Positions 42,692 through 51,157 are shown, numbered from the stretch's first letter. The stretch: DNA of 64,000 nt from Streptomyces cyaneus (GCF_004028635.1 NZ_RQJW01000005.1:248001-312000), one strand, 5' to 3'. A program made the numbers and translations. Notes: generated by a model from the sequence alone, not told the origin.

Positions 42692-43873
42692 TCAGACGGC
42701 GCCGACCCACTCGGCAAATGAGGTGAGGGTCTCGGCGTCCGCCCGCTTGAGGCGGCGCAGCGTGGCGGCGGTATCGCGGGCCCAGGGGTGTTCACGCGTG
42801 TGCTGCGGAGCGATCAGCCGGGCGACCTTCAGCGACTCGAACGAGTCGTCGGCCAGCCCTGCCCAGAGCTGAGCACGTGCCAGTTCGATCCAGAATCCGG
42901 ACTGCCGTTCCGCAGGTAGGTCGGCTGGCGGTGTCCACTCCCGGGCTACGTCCAGCGCGCGGGAGACGTGGTCGCTGCCCAGGCTCACCGCTACCGAGAC
43001 TTCGTGGGCGCGGACCGAGTCCGGGCCGAATGCCGTCCCGTGATACTCCCCTTCGGGAATTCGGTCGCCGAGCCGGCGGGCCTCGCCCAGGTGGAGGTCT
43101 GACGCGTCGCCGTCTCCGGCCCGCCCGGCGATGACCGCCGCCCGCATATGCAAGGCACCGAGGGACGCGATGGTCTCCCGGCCGCGGGGGCTCGGGCTCG
43201 CGTCGATCGCGTGCTGGAGGGCGCGTAGTCCCGCTGTGTGGGCGCGAGCGGCGAAGAACGTCTCCGTGCGCACGTAGGCCGCGGTCGCTGCAGTGAGCGG
43301 GTCTTCGGCCTGGCGGGCGGCCCACCGCATCAACTCGACCAGCCGGGCGGAGAGGTCATGGTGGCCGTACTTGTAGGCAGCGGCATCCGCGGTGCGGGCG
43401 GTGGAGGCTAGGAGCTGGGCGGCCTGGAGGCGTTGCGCGCCTGCACTGTGGTGCAGAGTGCGCAATGTCTGGTCGAGCAGCGTGGGGATGTGTTTGGCGA
43501 TGCGTGCGTACTGGGCGCCGAGGCGCCAGTTAACGGCCTCGTGGACGGCGGAATGGAGCTCGTCGAGCGATAGGGCGGGTGGGTCTGTGGGGATGTCGTA
43601 GGCAGCGATCGCGGCGCTGATGGAGGGGATGGCTGCGTGGACGCGGCTGTCGGTGCGTGTGTTGCCGTTGACGATGTGGCTGGGGTCCACGGCAAGTGCT
43701 GCGGCTATGGAGTCGAGGGCGCCGACGCTCGGGGTCCGGGCGCCACGCTCGATGGCTTTGATCGTGGAGAGGGAGAGGAAGGCAGCGCGGGCGAGGTCGG
43801 CCTGCGTGAGCCGGCGGGCGTGCCGGATGGTGGCGATGCTCTTGCCTACATCGCGCGTGCTGGTGGCGGGCAT
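42692..43873 (-). CDS. XRE-type HTH regulator with TPR-like C-terminal domain
   Basis: 393 aa. N-terminal XRE helix-turn-helix at about 10-65 (RHARRLTQADLARAAFLSLS, then TIKAIERGARTPSVGAL). The long C-terminal part is rich in helical Ala/Leu repeats (AAQLLASTARTADAAAYKYG, RAHEVSVAVSLGSDHVSRAL), typical of the peptide- or partner-sensing TPR domains of such regulators. Upstream of the cysteine-rich operon on the same strand. Probable local regulator. Confidence 0.85.
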   Translation of the reverse strand: MPATSTRDVGKSIATIRHARRLTQADLARAAFLSLSTIKAIERGARTPSVGALDSIAAALAVDPSHIVNGNTRTDSRVHAAIPSISAAIAAYDIPTDPPALSLDELHSAVHEAVNWRLGAQYARIAKHIPTLLDQTLRTLHHSAGAQRLQAAQLLASTARTADAAAYKYGHHDLSARLVELMRWAARQAEDPLTAATAAYVRTETFFAARAHTAGLRALQHAIDASPSPRGRETIASLGALHMRAAVIAGRAGDGDASDLHLGEARRLGDRIPEGEYHGTAFGPDSVRAHEVSVAVSLGSDHVSRALDVAREWTPPADLPAERQSGFWIELARAQLWAGLADDSFESLKVARLIAPQHTREHPWARDTAATLRRLKRADAETLTSFAEWVGAV

Positions 43874-43938
43874 ACTGGCTCCCAGTTCGATGCGTCCACT
43901 CCGGACCGTACCGGCGTCGTAACTGCACGGGTACGCGA

Positions 43939-43971
43939 ACGGCCCCGCCCGCGTCTCGCAGGTGGGGCCGT
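43939..43971 (-). terminator. Terminator of the HAD phosphatase gene
   Basis: ACGGCCCC (43939-43946) with GGGGCCGT (43964-43971), 8-bp perfect stem, 11 bp after the stop. Also close to the XRE start on its upstream side. Confidence 0.55.
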
Positions 43972-43982
43972 GTCGTTGACGA

Positions 43983-44624
43983 TCAGTCCGCGATGATCGA
44001 GGTGAGCTGGGTGAGGCCGTCGATCCGCCAGTCCGCGGCGGCCATCACCTCCGGGTCGTCAGCCCACAGGTGGCCCCATGGGCCCCGTCGGATGTGGGCC
44101 GCCCGCAGACCGACGGCCTTCGCTGGGAATACGTCATTGGCCGGGTGGTCGCCGACGTACACGGTCTCGCTGGGGGCGGTCTGTGCCACATCCACCACCC
44201 GGCGGAAGAAGTCGGGGTGCGGCTTGGCCACGCCCCACTCTCCAGAGGTGACGATGAGGTCGGCCGGCAGGTTCAGGCCGCGCAGCAATTCGCCCGCCTG
44301 GGGCGTCTGGTTCCCGGCGATGATGACTCGGATGCCCAGCTGGCGGAGGCCGGAGAGAGCGGGGCGGACGTCGTCGTAGAGGTCGCTTTCGTCGAGAGCC
44401 TCACCGTGGCCGGCGGCGTCACGGGCTCGGTACTCGGCTGCGACGTTGATGCCTGGGCGGGCGAGGCGCAGGGCGTCCGCGTTGTCGCGGCCTTGCGCGA
44501 CCACGGCGCCGACGAGGGCGGAGAGCGTGTGCCGGGGGATGTCGAGCCAGTCGGCCCACGATGCCCAGTAGCGGTCGTCGCGGGTGATGGTCTCGCCGAC
44601 GTCGAGGACGATGGTCTCAATCAC
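43983..44624 (-). CDS. HAD-superfamily hydrolase
   Basis: 213 aa. Motif I LDVGETITRDD (nucleophile Asp; second Asp replaced by Gly, seen in several HAD subgroups), motif II VIIAGNQTP, motif III Lys in GVAKPHPDFF, and motif IV VYVGDHPANDVFPAKAVG. A helical cap lies between I and II. Expected phosphatase; substrate unknown. Convergent with nothing; it reads toward the XRE gene. Confidence 0.87.
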   Translation of the reverse strand: MIETIVLDVGETITRDDRYWASWADWLDIPRHTLSALVGAVVAQGRDNADALRLARPGINVAAEYRARDAAGHGEALDESDLYDDVRPALSGLRQLGIRVIIAGNQTPQAGELLRGLNLPADLIVTSGEWGVAKPHPDFFRRVVDVAQTAPSETVYVGDHPANDVFPAKAVGLRAAHIRRGPWGHLWADDPEVMAAADWRIDGLTQLTSIIAD

Positions 44625-44689
44625 CTCGGGAAGCCTACGACGTTGAAACCCGGGGCTTGCTGTCGGCGGTCGCCCCGTAGGCTTGGCGC

Positions 44690-44872
44690 ATGTCCCCCAA
44701 CCCCCTTGGCTCTGGCCAGCCGCGTCCTGCTGCGGCGGTAAACGAGGACATTCGTGCGCTCGCCCGGTCGGCGTGGGGGCGACCGCTCACGGATGAGGAA
44801 CGGGCGGCCTACGAACTGCTGGTGGTGGAGTGGGCGGCGGCCGAGCGCGCTGAAGTCGTGGCCGCCGCCTGA
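44690..44872 (+). CDS. Small conserved hypothetical protein
   Basis: 60 aa. The ending GRPLTDEERAAYELLVVEWA resembles a small protein I recall from many Streptomyces accessory regions. Helical, no Cys, no membrane segment. Divergent from the HAD gene with 65 bp between. A CCCGCCG/CGGCGGG hairpin follows. Function unknown. Confidence 0.65.
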   Translation: MSPNPLGSGQPRPAAAVNEDIRALARSAWGRPLTDEERAAYELLVVEWAAAERAEVVAAA

Positions 44873-44894
44873 TCCCCCGCACGACAATGCGGCC

Positions 44895-44924
44895 CCCGCC
44901 GCCGCCCCGAAGGGCAACGGCGGG
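44895..44924 (+). terminator. Hairpin after the 44690 gene
   Basis: CCCGCCG (44895-44901) with CGGCGGG (44918-44924), 22 bp past the stop; also near the end of the opposing collagen-like gene. Confidence 0.5.
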
Positions 44925-44943
44925 AGCCATAGCCGCCCACCAG

Positions 44944-45335
44944 CTAAACGTACTGCCGACGCTGTGGATCCAACGCCAACGACTGCGGCCCCTGCTCCGA
45001 GTTGCCCGGCTCATCCGGCGGCGCTCCGGCCTGCCTGCACAACCGTGCATACGGATCCCACGACGGGGCCTCCAGGTGATAGCCGTCCGGGCAGGCCGGG
45101 CCCGGCTCCCGCCGCTCGCCCTGCGGGCCCTGCTCGCCTTGAGGCCCCTGCGGTCCGGTCACCGACTCACCAGGGGGTCCCTGCGGGCCAGTCACCGACT
45201 CGCCCGGCTCCCCCTGCGGACCACCGGGCCGGTGACGGCTGGCCCTGGCTCGCCCGGTTCGCCCTTCTCCCCCTGCGCTCCGCGCGGCCCGGGGATCGGC
45301 ACTGGCACCTCCGCCCGGTCGGGCAGATGGTCTCC
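44944..45335 (-). pseudogene. Collagen-like (Gly-X-Y) protein gene, frameshifted
   Basis: The downstream frame reads GPQGEPGESVTGPQGPPGES, then GPQGPQGEQGPQGE, and a tail with CPDGYHLEAPSWDPYARLC. The preceding triplets (GPRGAQGEKGEPGEPGPAVT) are in another frame; the break is near 45226 around CCCGGTGGTCCGC. Restoring one base would join them into one short collagen-like protein. No signal peptide visible. Confidence 0.65.
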
Positions 45336-45344
45336 GATTTCTCT

Positions 45345-45530
45345 CCCGATGGATCACCAGCCGGGCCGCGGCATCGGGGATCGGGGACGGTCGCCAGATC
45401 CACTTCGGGAAGCAGGCTCGTGTACGTGTCGGCCGTGATGGTGATCGAGGAGTGGCCGAGCATCTCCTGGTTGTCTTTCAGGTCGGTGGGGCGTGGAGCC
45501 GGACCGGCGGAGACTCGCCGATGGCGCCCC
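45345..45530 (-). pseudogene. Remnant of a tyrosine recombinase (phage-type integrase), C-terminal end
   Basis: The frame contains TDLKDNQEMLGHSSITITAD and TYTSLLPEVDLA: the LGHSS box (third catalytic His) and the nucleophile Tyr of tyrosine integrases. Just upstream ESPPVRLHA resembles the start of the PPVRLHDLRHG box, whose Arg part is deleted. Just downstream DAAARLV, in another frame, resembles the usual tail. At least two lesions; inactive. Confidence 0.75.
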
Positions 45531-45703
45531 TGGCAAGGGGCCCGGCTTTCCCCGCCCGCGACCGGTACGAGACCCGATCGCCGCCCTTTCCGCCGTCGCC
45601 GCGCCGGCTCGGCCGGACGGTCGGTCGGTCGGTTCGGCACCGTGGCAGCCCCGAACGGCTGCACGCTCGGCGGCACTTGGGGCCGTCGCCGTGGTCGGGC
45701 TCT

Positions 45704-45874
45704 TCAACGGGCCGGGCGCCGCGGGGAGCGCCACACAGAGCGGGCCGCCAGGTAGAGCAGATCGGCGATGAGGAGTAGTACGCCGACGGACGACACATAG
45801 AGCACGCCGTCGACGGCTGCGCCGATGGCGACCAGAGCGATGCCGGCGATGAGCAGGGTCAGGAAGAGGATCAT
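45704..45874 (-). CDS. Small hydrophobic membrane protein
   Basis: 56 aa. Two membrane segments (LFLTLLIAGIALVAIGAAVD and LYVSSVGVLLLIADLLYLAA) and a basic tail RSVWRSPRRPAR. The ATG at 45874 has GAGGG upstream. Typical Streptomyces mini membrane protein of unknown function. The 402 bp upstream (45875-46276) show no gene I can support. Confidence 0.6.
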   Translation of the reverse strand: MILFLTLLIAGIALVAIGAAVDGVLYVSSVGVLLLIADLLYLAARSVWRSPRRPAR

Positions 45875-46276
45875 GACGGGATGCCCTCGGGAAGGGCCGC
45901 GCGAGAGCTGCGTGGCCTCTTGAGCATGGCGGGACACGCTGTGACTGTGCTCGGTGTCGCGTCGGCCGAGGAGTGGTGCATGAAGGCCTCGGCACACAGG
46001 CCGCTACCGGACGGGAAGGACGACTGCGAGGCGGTCATGGAGGGCCTCCGACGAGAGTCGAGAGTCAGGATCCCCGTCATGCCAGAGTAGGTCGGACCAG
46101 TCCCGTGGCGGTGCCGTCGCAGGCCGGACGATCCACCGTCCAGGCAGGATCAGGTCGCTGGAACGCGCCGTATGGTCATTCTCGGGCGTCCGATCCCCTG
46201 CAGGGCAATGCTCGGGTTCCAGGAATCCGGGACGCCTCACAGCCGGTACCCCCGTAAGACTGCGGCCCACGTGGGC
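45875..46276. other. Intergenic between accessory region and Asp23 cluster
   Basis: 402 bp. Short open frames have no family resemblance and poor starts; no strong hairpin or attachment copy found. Confidence 0.5.
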
Positions 46277-46870
46277 CTAGGCGGCGCGTTGGGCGCGGTG
46301 GCGGGCTTCCCGGATTCGGACCTTCGACGGGAGGCGGTCCAGGCCTGCCGAGTCTCGTGCGTGTGCGAGCGTTTCCCGGCTCAGTCGCTCCAGGGTCCAT
46401 GCTGGATCCGCGTGAGGCTCCAGCAACAGCCGTACGCGTGCGGTGGGAGCGGTACTTCGGCCCGTCAGCCGTACATGAGCCCGCGAGACCCCGTCCAGGG
46501 CCTGCGCCTCTTCCTCGATCACGTCTTCCAGCGTGCGGCCGTCGAGTCGGGCTGCCGCGCCGTCTTCGCTGTCGACGAGGACTTGGCCCAGGTGGTGTCT
46601 GCGCTGTGCAAGGAGCCACCACAGCAGCAGGACCAGCAGCACGGCGAGCACCGCGATGACGGTCGGCCACCACCAGCCCTCGTCCCGCCACCGGGTGCGC
46701 CCCTCGGCGCCCAGCACCACATCGTCCGGCCCACGGAAGGGCCACCAGCCCGGCATGCCGAAATCCCAGTGGCGCTGCAGATCCAGCCCGCCCAGCAGTA
46801 CGCCGCCGCCCAGGGCGAACAGCCCGAGGCCGAGAAGCCCCAGCAGCACCCGGTTCACTGTCTTGAGCAT
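46277..46870 (-). CDS. amaP: Alkaline shock response membrane anchor-like protein (AmaP)
   Basis: 197 aa. Two membrane segments (about 5-30 and 68-92) with a Trp-rich extracytoplasmic loop, then a cytoplasmic alpha/beta domain (GRTLEDVIEEEAQALDGVSR) like Asp23-type folds. In Firmicutes AmaP tethers Asp23 to the membrane. The ATG at 46870 is preceded by GAGGTG. Last gene of the Asp23 operon, 10 bp after the DUF6286 gene. Confidence 0.75.
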   Translation of the reverse strand: MLKTVNRVLLGLLGLGLFALGGGVLLGGLDLQRHWDFGMPGWWPFRGPDDVVLGAEGRTRWRDEGWWWPTVIAVLAVLLVLLLWWLLAQRRHHLGQVLVDSEDGAAARLDGRTLEDVIEEEAQALDGVSRAHVRLTGRSTAPTARVRLLLEPHADPAWTLERLSRETLAHARDSAGLDRLPSKVRIREARHRAQRAA

Positions 46871-46880
46871 CGGGATCACC

Positions 46881-47567
46881 TCAGCCCTTCGGGCGCCGGA
46901 CGTGTACGGTCAGCGTGGGTGGCCGGGCGAGATGCAAGGACGTCACGGCTTCCCCCAGCGTGGCGTCCAGGTCGGTGCGGACGTCCTCGAGATCACGGAA
47001 ATGTGCCCGTGCCCGGGCTTTGACCTTCCGGCGGCCGACAGCGACCTGTGCCGACTGGACACCGGGCACCTGCATGGCCCGGTCGCGGAGAATCAGGGCT
47101 GCCGCGCGGCGGTCGAGCGCGGCGCGCACCTCCTCTGCCCCGGGGATGTCGGTGGGCTGCCGCATGGGCAGCAGCCCACGCAGTCCCGGCGTCACCGCCA
47201 GCCAGAAGAGCCACAGGCCGAGGGCCATGGCCACCGCGGCCCCGACGATCATCCAGACGTCATCCAGTGGCCGTGTGGCCAGTTCCTCGGCGAGCCGCCG
47301 CCGCCAGCGCATCGCAGTCCGGTCTGCCCGCACCGAGACCACGTCGTACAGGAGCAGTCCGACGGCCGCGGCGGACAGCAGGGCCACCAAGGCCGCGGGA
47401 ATCCGCCGCGAAGACCAGAAGCGGCGCCCTGACCGGCCTGATTCATCCCTCGCCGTCATCGCGCCCTCGCCCGCCCCCGGGGTGCCGTCGGCGGACGTAG
47501 CTGTCTGTCCGGACTCGGAGGGAAGGCCGCTGTCACTGGTCGGCTGCCGCCAGGTGTTCGCGCTCAT
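46881..47567 (-). CDS. DUF6286-type membrane protein of the Asp23 cluster
   Basis: 228 aa. A Ser/Gly-rich disordered N-terminus, two membrane segments (about 57-77 and 104-126), then an alpha/beta domain ending LTVHVRRPKG, similar in plan to AmaP. The ATG at 47567 has AGGAG upstream and overlaps the Asp23 stop by 4 bp. Function unknown, presumably envelope-associated with the neighbouring Asp23 proteins. Confidence 0.75.
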   Translation of the reverse strand: MSANTWRQPTSDSGLPSESGQTATSADGTPGAGEGAMTARDESGRSGRRFWSSRRIPAALVALLSAAAVGLLLYDVVSVRADRTAMRWRRRLAEELATRPLDDVWMIVGAAVAMALGLWLFWLAVTPGLRGLLPMRQPTDIPGAEEVRAALDRRAAALILRDRAMQVPGVQSAQVAVGRRKVKARARAHFRDLEDVRTDLDATLGEAVTSLHLARPPTLTVHVRRPKG

Positions 47568-48034
47568 CTCACCCTCTCCTGGTCCGTGTGCCGCACGTGC
47601 ACCGAGTGCAGCCTCTCGACCGACACCACGAGGTCGGACACCTCCATGCCGGCCCACGTCCTGAGCCGTTCGGTCACCTCCCCGCGCACCGCGGCACACT
47701 GCGCCCCGATGTCGGACGGATAGCCGAGTTCGACGGCGATGCGCATCCGCGCCTCGAAGGGCAACGCCTGCCGTCCGGCGGCGGATTCAGCGTCTCGTCC
47801 TGCGGTATTCCGCTCCGGTGCCCGAGCGGTATTCCGCTCCGGTGCCCGCCGCACGGATGTGGTCACGCGTGGCGTCCGGCGGCCGGGTGGTACCTGGCCG
47901 GCCGATTCGGTGAACCGGCTCAGCGCGTCGCGCGCCACCTGGGAAGCGATCTTCGCAACTACCCGGTCGGCGACGGTGATCGCGCCGCGCTCTCCGCGGG
48001 GAATGCCCGGACGCCGATCTGCTTCAGCGGTCAC
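47564..48034 (-). CDS. Asp23/Gls24-family protein, diverged
   Basis: 156 aa. The N-terminal RGAITVADRVVAKIASQVAR matches the Asp23/Gls24 start, and the C-terminal half RMRIAVELGYPSDIGAQCAA then VSVERL fits the rest of the domain. The middle (about 40-90) is a low-complexity insert with the duplicated APERNTA. GTG start overlapping the previous stop. The family forms cytoplasmic membrane-associated scaffolds under stress. Confidence 0.78.
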   Translation of the reverse strand: MTAEADRRPGIPRGERGAITVADRVVAKIASQVARDALSRFTESAGQVPPGRRTPRVTTSVRRAPERNTARAPERNTAGRDAESAAGRQALPFEARMRIAVELGYPSDIGAQCAAVRGEVTERLRTWAGMEVSDLVVSVERLHSVHVRHTDQERVR

Positions 48035-48258
48035 TGCCGCCAGTCTCCCCGAACCCGGCGCCGGTCATCGCGGATCCGCTCCTGCCGGTCTCGGCGGCGG
48101 ACGAAGTCGCCCGGTTCGAGATCGCCTTCCATGAACCGCCCGACCACGAGACCGACCACGCCCAGCCCCAGCACCAGCAGAAAGGCCCAGAAGTCACCGA
48201 AATACGCGGCGAAACCCAGGGTCATTCCGGCTATCAAGCCCACCACGGCCCTGCTCAT
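48031..48258 (-). CDS. DUF2273-like small membrane protein
   Basis: 75 aa with two membrane segments (SRAVVGLIAGMTLGFAAYFG and FWAFLLVLGLGVVGLVVGRF) and a charged tail. This is the small membrane partner normally found between Asp23 paralogues. The ATG at 48258 has AAGGAG upstream. It overlaps the diverged Asp23 gene by 4 bp. Confidence 0.75.
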   Translation of the reverse strand: MSRAVVGLIAGMTLGFAAYFGDFWAFLLVLGLGVVGLVVGRFMEGDLEPGDFVRRRDRQERIRDDRRRVRGDWRQ

Positions 48259-48296
48259 CACGCGCTCCTTCACTCAACCGGGCTGCTCCGCCTCGG

Positions 48297-48728
48297 CTAC
48301 CGGATCCGCTGCCGCTCTTCCTCTTCGTCCTCTTCGTCGGGCAGCTTCACGTCGCTGACAGTGATGTTGACTTCCACGACTTCCCGGCCCGCCATCCGCT
48401 CCACTGCGGAGATCACGTTCTCCCGCACCGCACCGGCCACGTCCGTGATCGAGACGCCGTAGTCGACGACGATCTCCAGATCGATGGCCGCCTGCAGCTC
48501 TCCGACCTCGACATCGACCCCGCGTGTGACGGACTTGCCGCTACCGGCGCCAGGCATCCGCTCCCGCATGGATCCCATCGAGCGTACGAATCCGCTGCCC
48601 AGGGCATAGACGCCGAGCACGTCCCGTGCCGCCATTCCGGCGATCTTCTCCACCACCACATCGGCGATGGTCGTCCGGCCACGAGAACCGGGCGCACCGC
48701 CATACTTTGCGCCGGTGTTCTCAGTCAT
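48297..48728 (-). CDS. Asp23/Gls24-family envelope stress response protein
   Basis: 143 aa. Full-length domain: GRTTIADVVVEKIAGMAARD, the central DVEVGELQAAIDLEIVVDYG and VISAVERMAGREVVEVNITV, with an acidic tail. First gene of a five-gene operon (Asp23, DUF2273, Asp23, DUF6286, AmaP). GGAGGG precedes the ATG. Divergent from the 48862 gene across an AT-rich promoter region. Confidence 0.87.
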   Translation of the reverse strand: MTENTGAKYGGAPGSRGRTTIADVVVEKIAGMAARDVLGVYALGSGFVRSMGSMRERMPGAGSGKSVTRGVDVEVGELQAAIDLEIVVDYGVSITDVAGAVRENVISAVERMAGREVVEVNITVSDVKLPDEEDEEEERQRIR

Positions 48729-48861
48729 CAGGGCATTCCTCCCTCCGGAAGCCCGCTTTGCACCGTTTGTGACGATTATATTCGAATTAGTACGTTTCGC
48801 TCCGAACGTCGACGTGAGGCGGGGTGGAGGACCGCGGCCAGGGAGAGAGGGTGAGAGGCCG

Positions 48862-49629
48862 GTGAAAACCGAGGCGTGGACGCAGGCAGTACGGCACCAG
48901 CTCGGCCTTGGCCGACTGCTCCCGCTCGGCGGGCCCGACGACGGGACATGGATCACCGAGCAAGCGGCCGTCCGGGCCCTCGGGCGGGCTGCCGCTGAGA
49001 TTCCCGGTGTGTGGCTGGACTCTCTCCGCATCGGGTCGGCACCGCTCGAACCCGTGTCCGAGCCGGCCGTCCGTCCGCCGGCCAGCGCGCTACCGCCTGG
49101 CCCGCTCAGGATCGAGGCCGCGTTCACAGCGTCCCTCGCGCAGCCCCTCCCCGAGACCGTCGATCAGTTGAGGAGCACACTGCTCACCGCAGCCGCCGAA
49201 CGGCTCGGCCTGGCCGCCGTGACAGCTGACCTGCGCGTCACGGATATCCATGGGGGCCCGGAGACAGGCGTGAAGTCGCGGACCGCGGGGAGGGCCGTGG
49301 GGTCCGAGCCGGAAGCGGGGGCCACACGGGGCTCGCCCCGTGTGACCGGAACAGGACCCGTGCGGGGGCCCGTCGGAGAGCTGGCGGACGTCGCGACGGG
49401 TGTTCCGGGCGTCACCCGCCTCACCACCGTGCTGGGAAGCCGCCCGGTCAAGGTGGAGGACCATGACGATCCACCCGGCCGACGCATCGAGGTCCACCTC
49501 GCGGTCGCCCCCGGACACCATCCACTGGAAGTCGCCCGCGCCGTCCGGGATGCCGTAGCCGCCGCGGCCACCACTGACGCGCCGGGCCCGGTCACCACCG
49601 CCGTCCTCATCACGGAAACCGCGGACTAA
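48862..49629 (+). CDS. Hypothetical protein linked to the Asp23 cluster
   Basis: 255 aa soluble protein. Two halves each contain an Asp23-like alternating pattern: EQAAVRALGRAAAEIPGVWL and GELADVATGVPGVTRLTTVL, both followed by amphipathic helices. A duplicated diverged Asp23-type fold is possible (inference). Streptomyces relatives are often labelled nucleopolyhedrovirus P10-like, which says little about function. The GTG at 48862 has GAGAGG upstream. Confidence 0.65.
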   Translation: MKTEAWTQAVRHQLGLGRLLPLGGPDDGTWITEQAAVRALGRAAAEIPGVWLDSLRIGSAPLEPVSEPAVRPPASALPPGPLRIEAAFTASLAQPLPETVDQLRSTLLTAAAERLGLAAVTADLRVTDIHGGPETGVKSRTAGRAVGSEPEAGATRGSPRVTGTGPVRGPVGELADVATGVPGVTRLTTVLGSRPVKVEDHDDPPGRRIEVHLAVAPGHHPLEVARAVRDAVAAAATTDAPGPVTTAVLITETAD

Positions 49630-49631
49630 CC

Positions 49632-49757
49632 AGCCAGGAGATCTGCCGGGTCGCCTCGATGCCGTCCGGTTGGGGCATGCGTACGTCCATCAGCACGACG
49701 TCCGGCCGTTCACGGCGGGCGAGTTCCGCGGCCTCTGACACGTAGAGGCCGTGCCGC
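49632..49757 (-). pseudogene. Response-regulator receiver-domain fragment
   Basis: Reading leftward: EAAELARRERPDVVLMDVRM then PQPDGIEATRQIS, the phospho-Asp strand and following helix of a NarL/LuxR-type receiver domain. Both the start and the output domain are missing. It directly abuts the stop of the sugar-binding protein gene, where transporter genes would be expected. Confidence 0.7.
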
Positions 49758-50842
49758 TACTTGAGTTCGGCGGCGGTGAAGTAGCCGTCCGTGACAAGGA
49801 CGTCGTAATTGGTCTTGTCGACGCTCGTGGGCTGCAGCAGAACGGCGGGCACGGCCTTGACGCCGTTCTTGTAACCCGTGGAGTCGTCCACCCACGGCAC
49901 CCTGTCCTTGAGTATGTCGTCGACCATGGTTGTGGCGGCCTCGGCGAGCCGACGGACGTCCTTGTAGACGGTCTGTGACTGCTGACCCGCGATGATCGAC
50001 TTCACCGACGCCAGTTCGGCGTCCTGGCCGGTGATGACGGGGAGGGGCTTGAGGTCGGAGCCGTAGCCGCCCGACTTCAGCGCGGACAGAACGCCCCTCG
50101 AGATGCCGTCGTACGGCGACAGGACCGCGTCGACCCGCTCGCTGCGGTACCACTTGGTGAGGATGCCGCTCATGCGTTTTTGCGCGGTGGGCCCGTCCCA
50201 GCGAGGGGTGGTGATCTGGTTGAGCTCGGTCTCGCCGGACTGGACGACCAACTGCCTGCTGTCCAGGTACGGCTGCAGGTGCGTCATCGAACCGTCGAAG
50301 AAGTATTTGGTGTTGTTGTCGTCGGGGGAACCGGCGAACAACTCGATGTTGAACGGGCCTTTGCCGTCCTCCAGGCCGAGCTTATCGACGATGTAGTGGG
50401 CCTGGATCATGCCGACCATCTCGTTGTCGAAGGAAACGTAGTAGTCGACGTTCTTGGTGCCGAGGATGAGCCGGTCGTAGGAGATCACCGGAATGTCCGC
50501 GTCGGCGGCATGTTGAAGCACGCCGTTCAGCGACCTGTTGTCGATGGCCGCGACGATCAGGGCGTCGACGTCCTGCCGGATCAGTTTCTCGATCTGTGAG
50601 ACCTGGGCTTTCGGGTTGTCGTCGCCGTAGACCAGCTTGGTCTTGTACCCCCTGCCCTTGAGGTCCTCGACGATGCTCTTGCCGTCGGTGAGCCAGCGCT
50701 CGGAGGACCGGGTCGGCATGGCGATGCCGACGGTACCGCCCTCGGAGCTGTCCGCTGAGCCGCCCTCACTGCCCTTACTGCAGGCGGACAGGGTGAGGCC
50801 GAGGGAGGCACCTCCAGCGAGGACGGTTCTTCGATTGAACAT
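49757..50842 (-). CDS. ChvE-like multiple-sugar-binding lipoprotein
   Basis: 361 aa. Signal with lipobox LSAC (Cys about 21), then a periplasmic-binding-protein type 1 fold: GTVGIAMPTRSSERWLTDGK, VDALIVAAIDNRSLNGVL, ADIPVISYDRLI and PVITGQDAELASVKSIIAGQ. Relatives bind xylose, glucose, galactose or arabinose for the MmsAB/GguAB ABC transporter. Here no ATPase or permease follows; the gene ends at a response-regulator fragment, so it is orphaned. The ATG has AAGGAA upstream. Confidence 0.88.
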   Translation of the reverse strand: MFNRRTVLAGGASLGLTLSACSKGSEGGSADSSEGGTVGIAMPTRSSERWLTDGKSIVEDLKGRGYKTKLVYGDDNPKAQVSQIEKLIRQDVDALIVAAIDNRSLNGVLQHAADADIPVISYDRLILGTKNVDYYVSFDNEMVGMIQAHYIVDKLGLEDGKGPFNIELFAGSPDDNNTKYFFDGSMTHLQPYLDSRQLVVQSGETELNQITTPRWDGPTAQKRMSGILTKWYRSERVDAVLSPYDGISRGVLSALKSGGYGSDLKPLPVITGQDAELASVKSIIAGQQSQTVYKDVRRLAEAATTMVDDILKDRVPWVDDSTGYKNGVKAVPAVLLQPTSVDKTNYDVLVTDGYFTAAELK

Positions 50843-51157
50843 GGTGATTTGTTCCTTGTTCTTCTCGTGGAACGGGACGCGCCGTACCCGCTCCCGGGCG
50901 ATGTCGTCGAGGGTCAGGTCCCGCACATGGGTGCCGCGCGGGTGGACCTGGTTCGCATCGGTGCCGCGTTCCGACCGCATGTGTGCTGATTCCGGGAACG
51001 CACAGGGCACTCGCCTTTCAACGTTCGAAATGTAGTCACATGTTCGAAATATTGGCGCGACGTTAAAGGGGAAGTACGTGAAATGTCAACAGTCCGAACT
51101 GGAACGGTTACAGAAGGTGCCGCCGGGTCGCCGTGCTTCGATCGGGTGGAACGTCGG
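50843..51157. other. Promoter region of the sugar-binding protein gene
   Basis: 315 bp. The part 51015-51090 is AT-rich and holds two direct GTTCGAAAT repeats (51023-51031 and 51042-51050, 19 bp apart), each with a TTCGAA palindrome: candidate operator. No gene recognised. Confidence 0.5.

Noticed and set aside
46004..46270. An 88-codon minus frame in the gap before the Asp23 cluster
   Set aside because: No ribosome binding site, no family resemblance and shadow-like composition.
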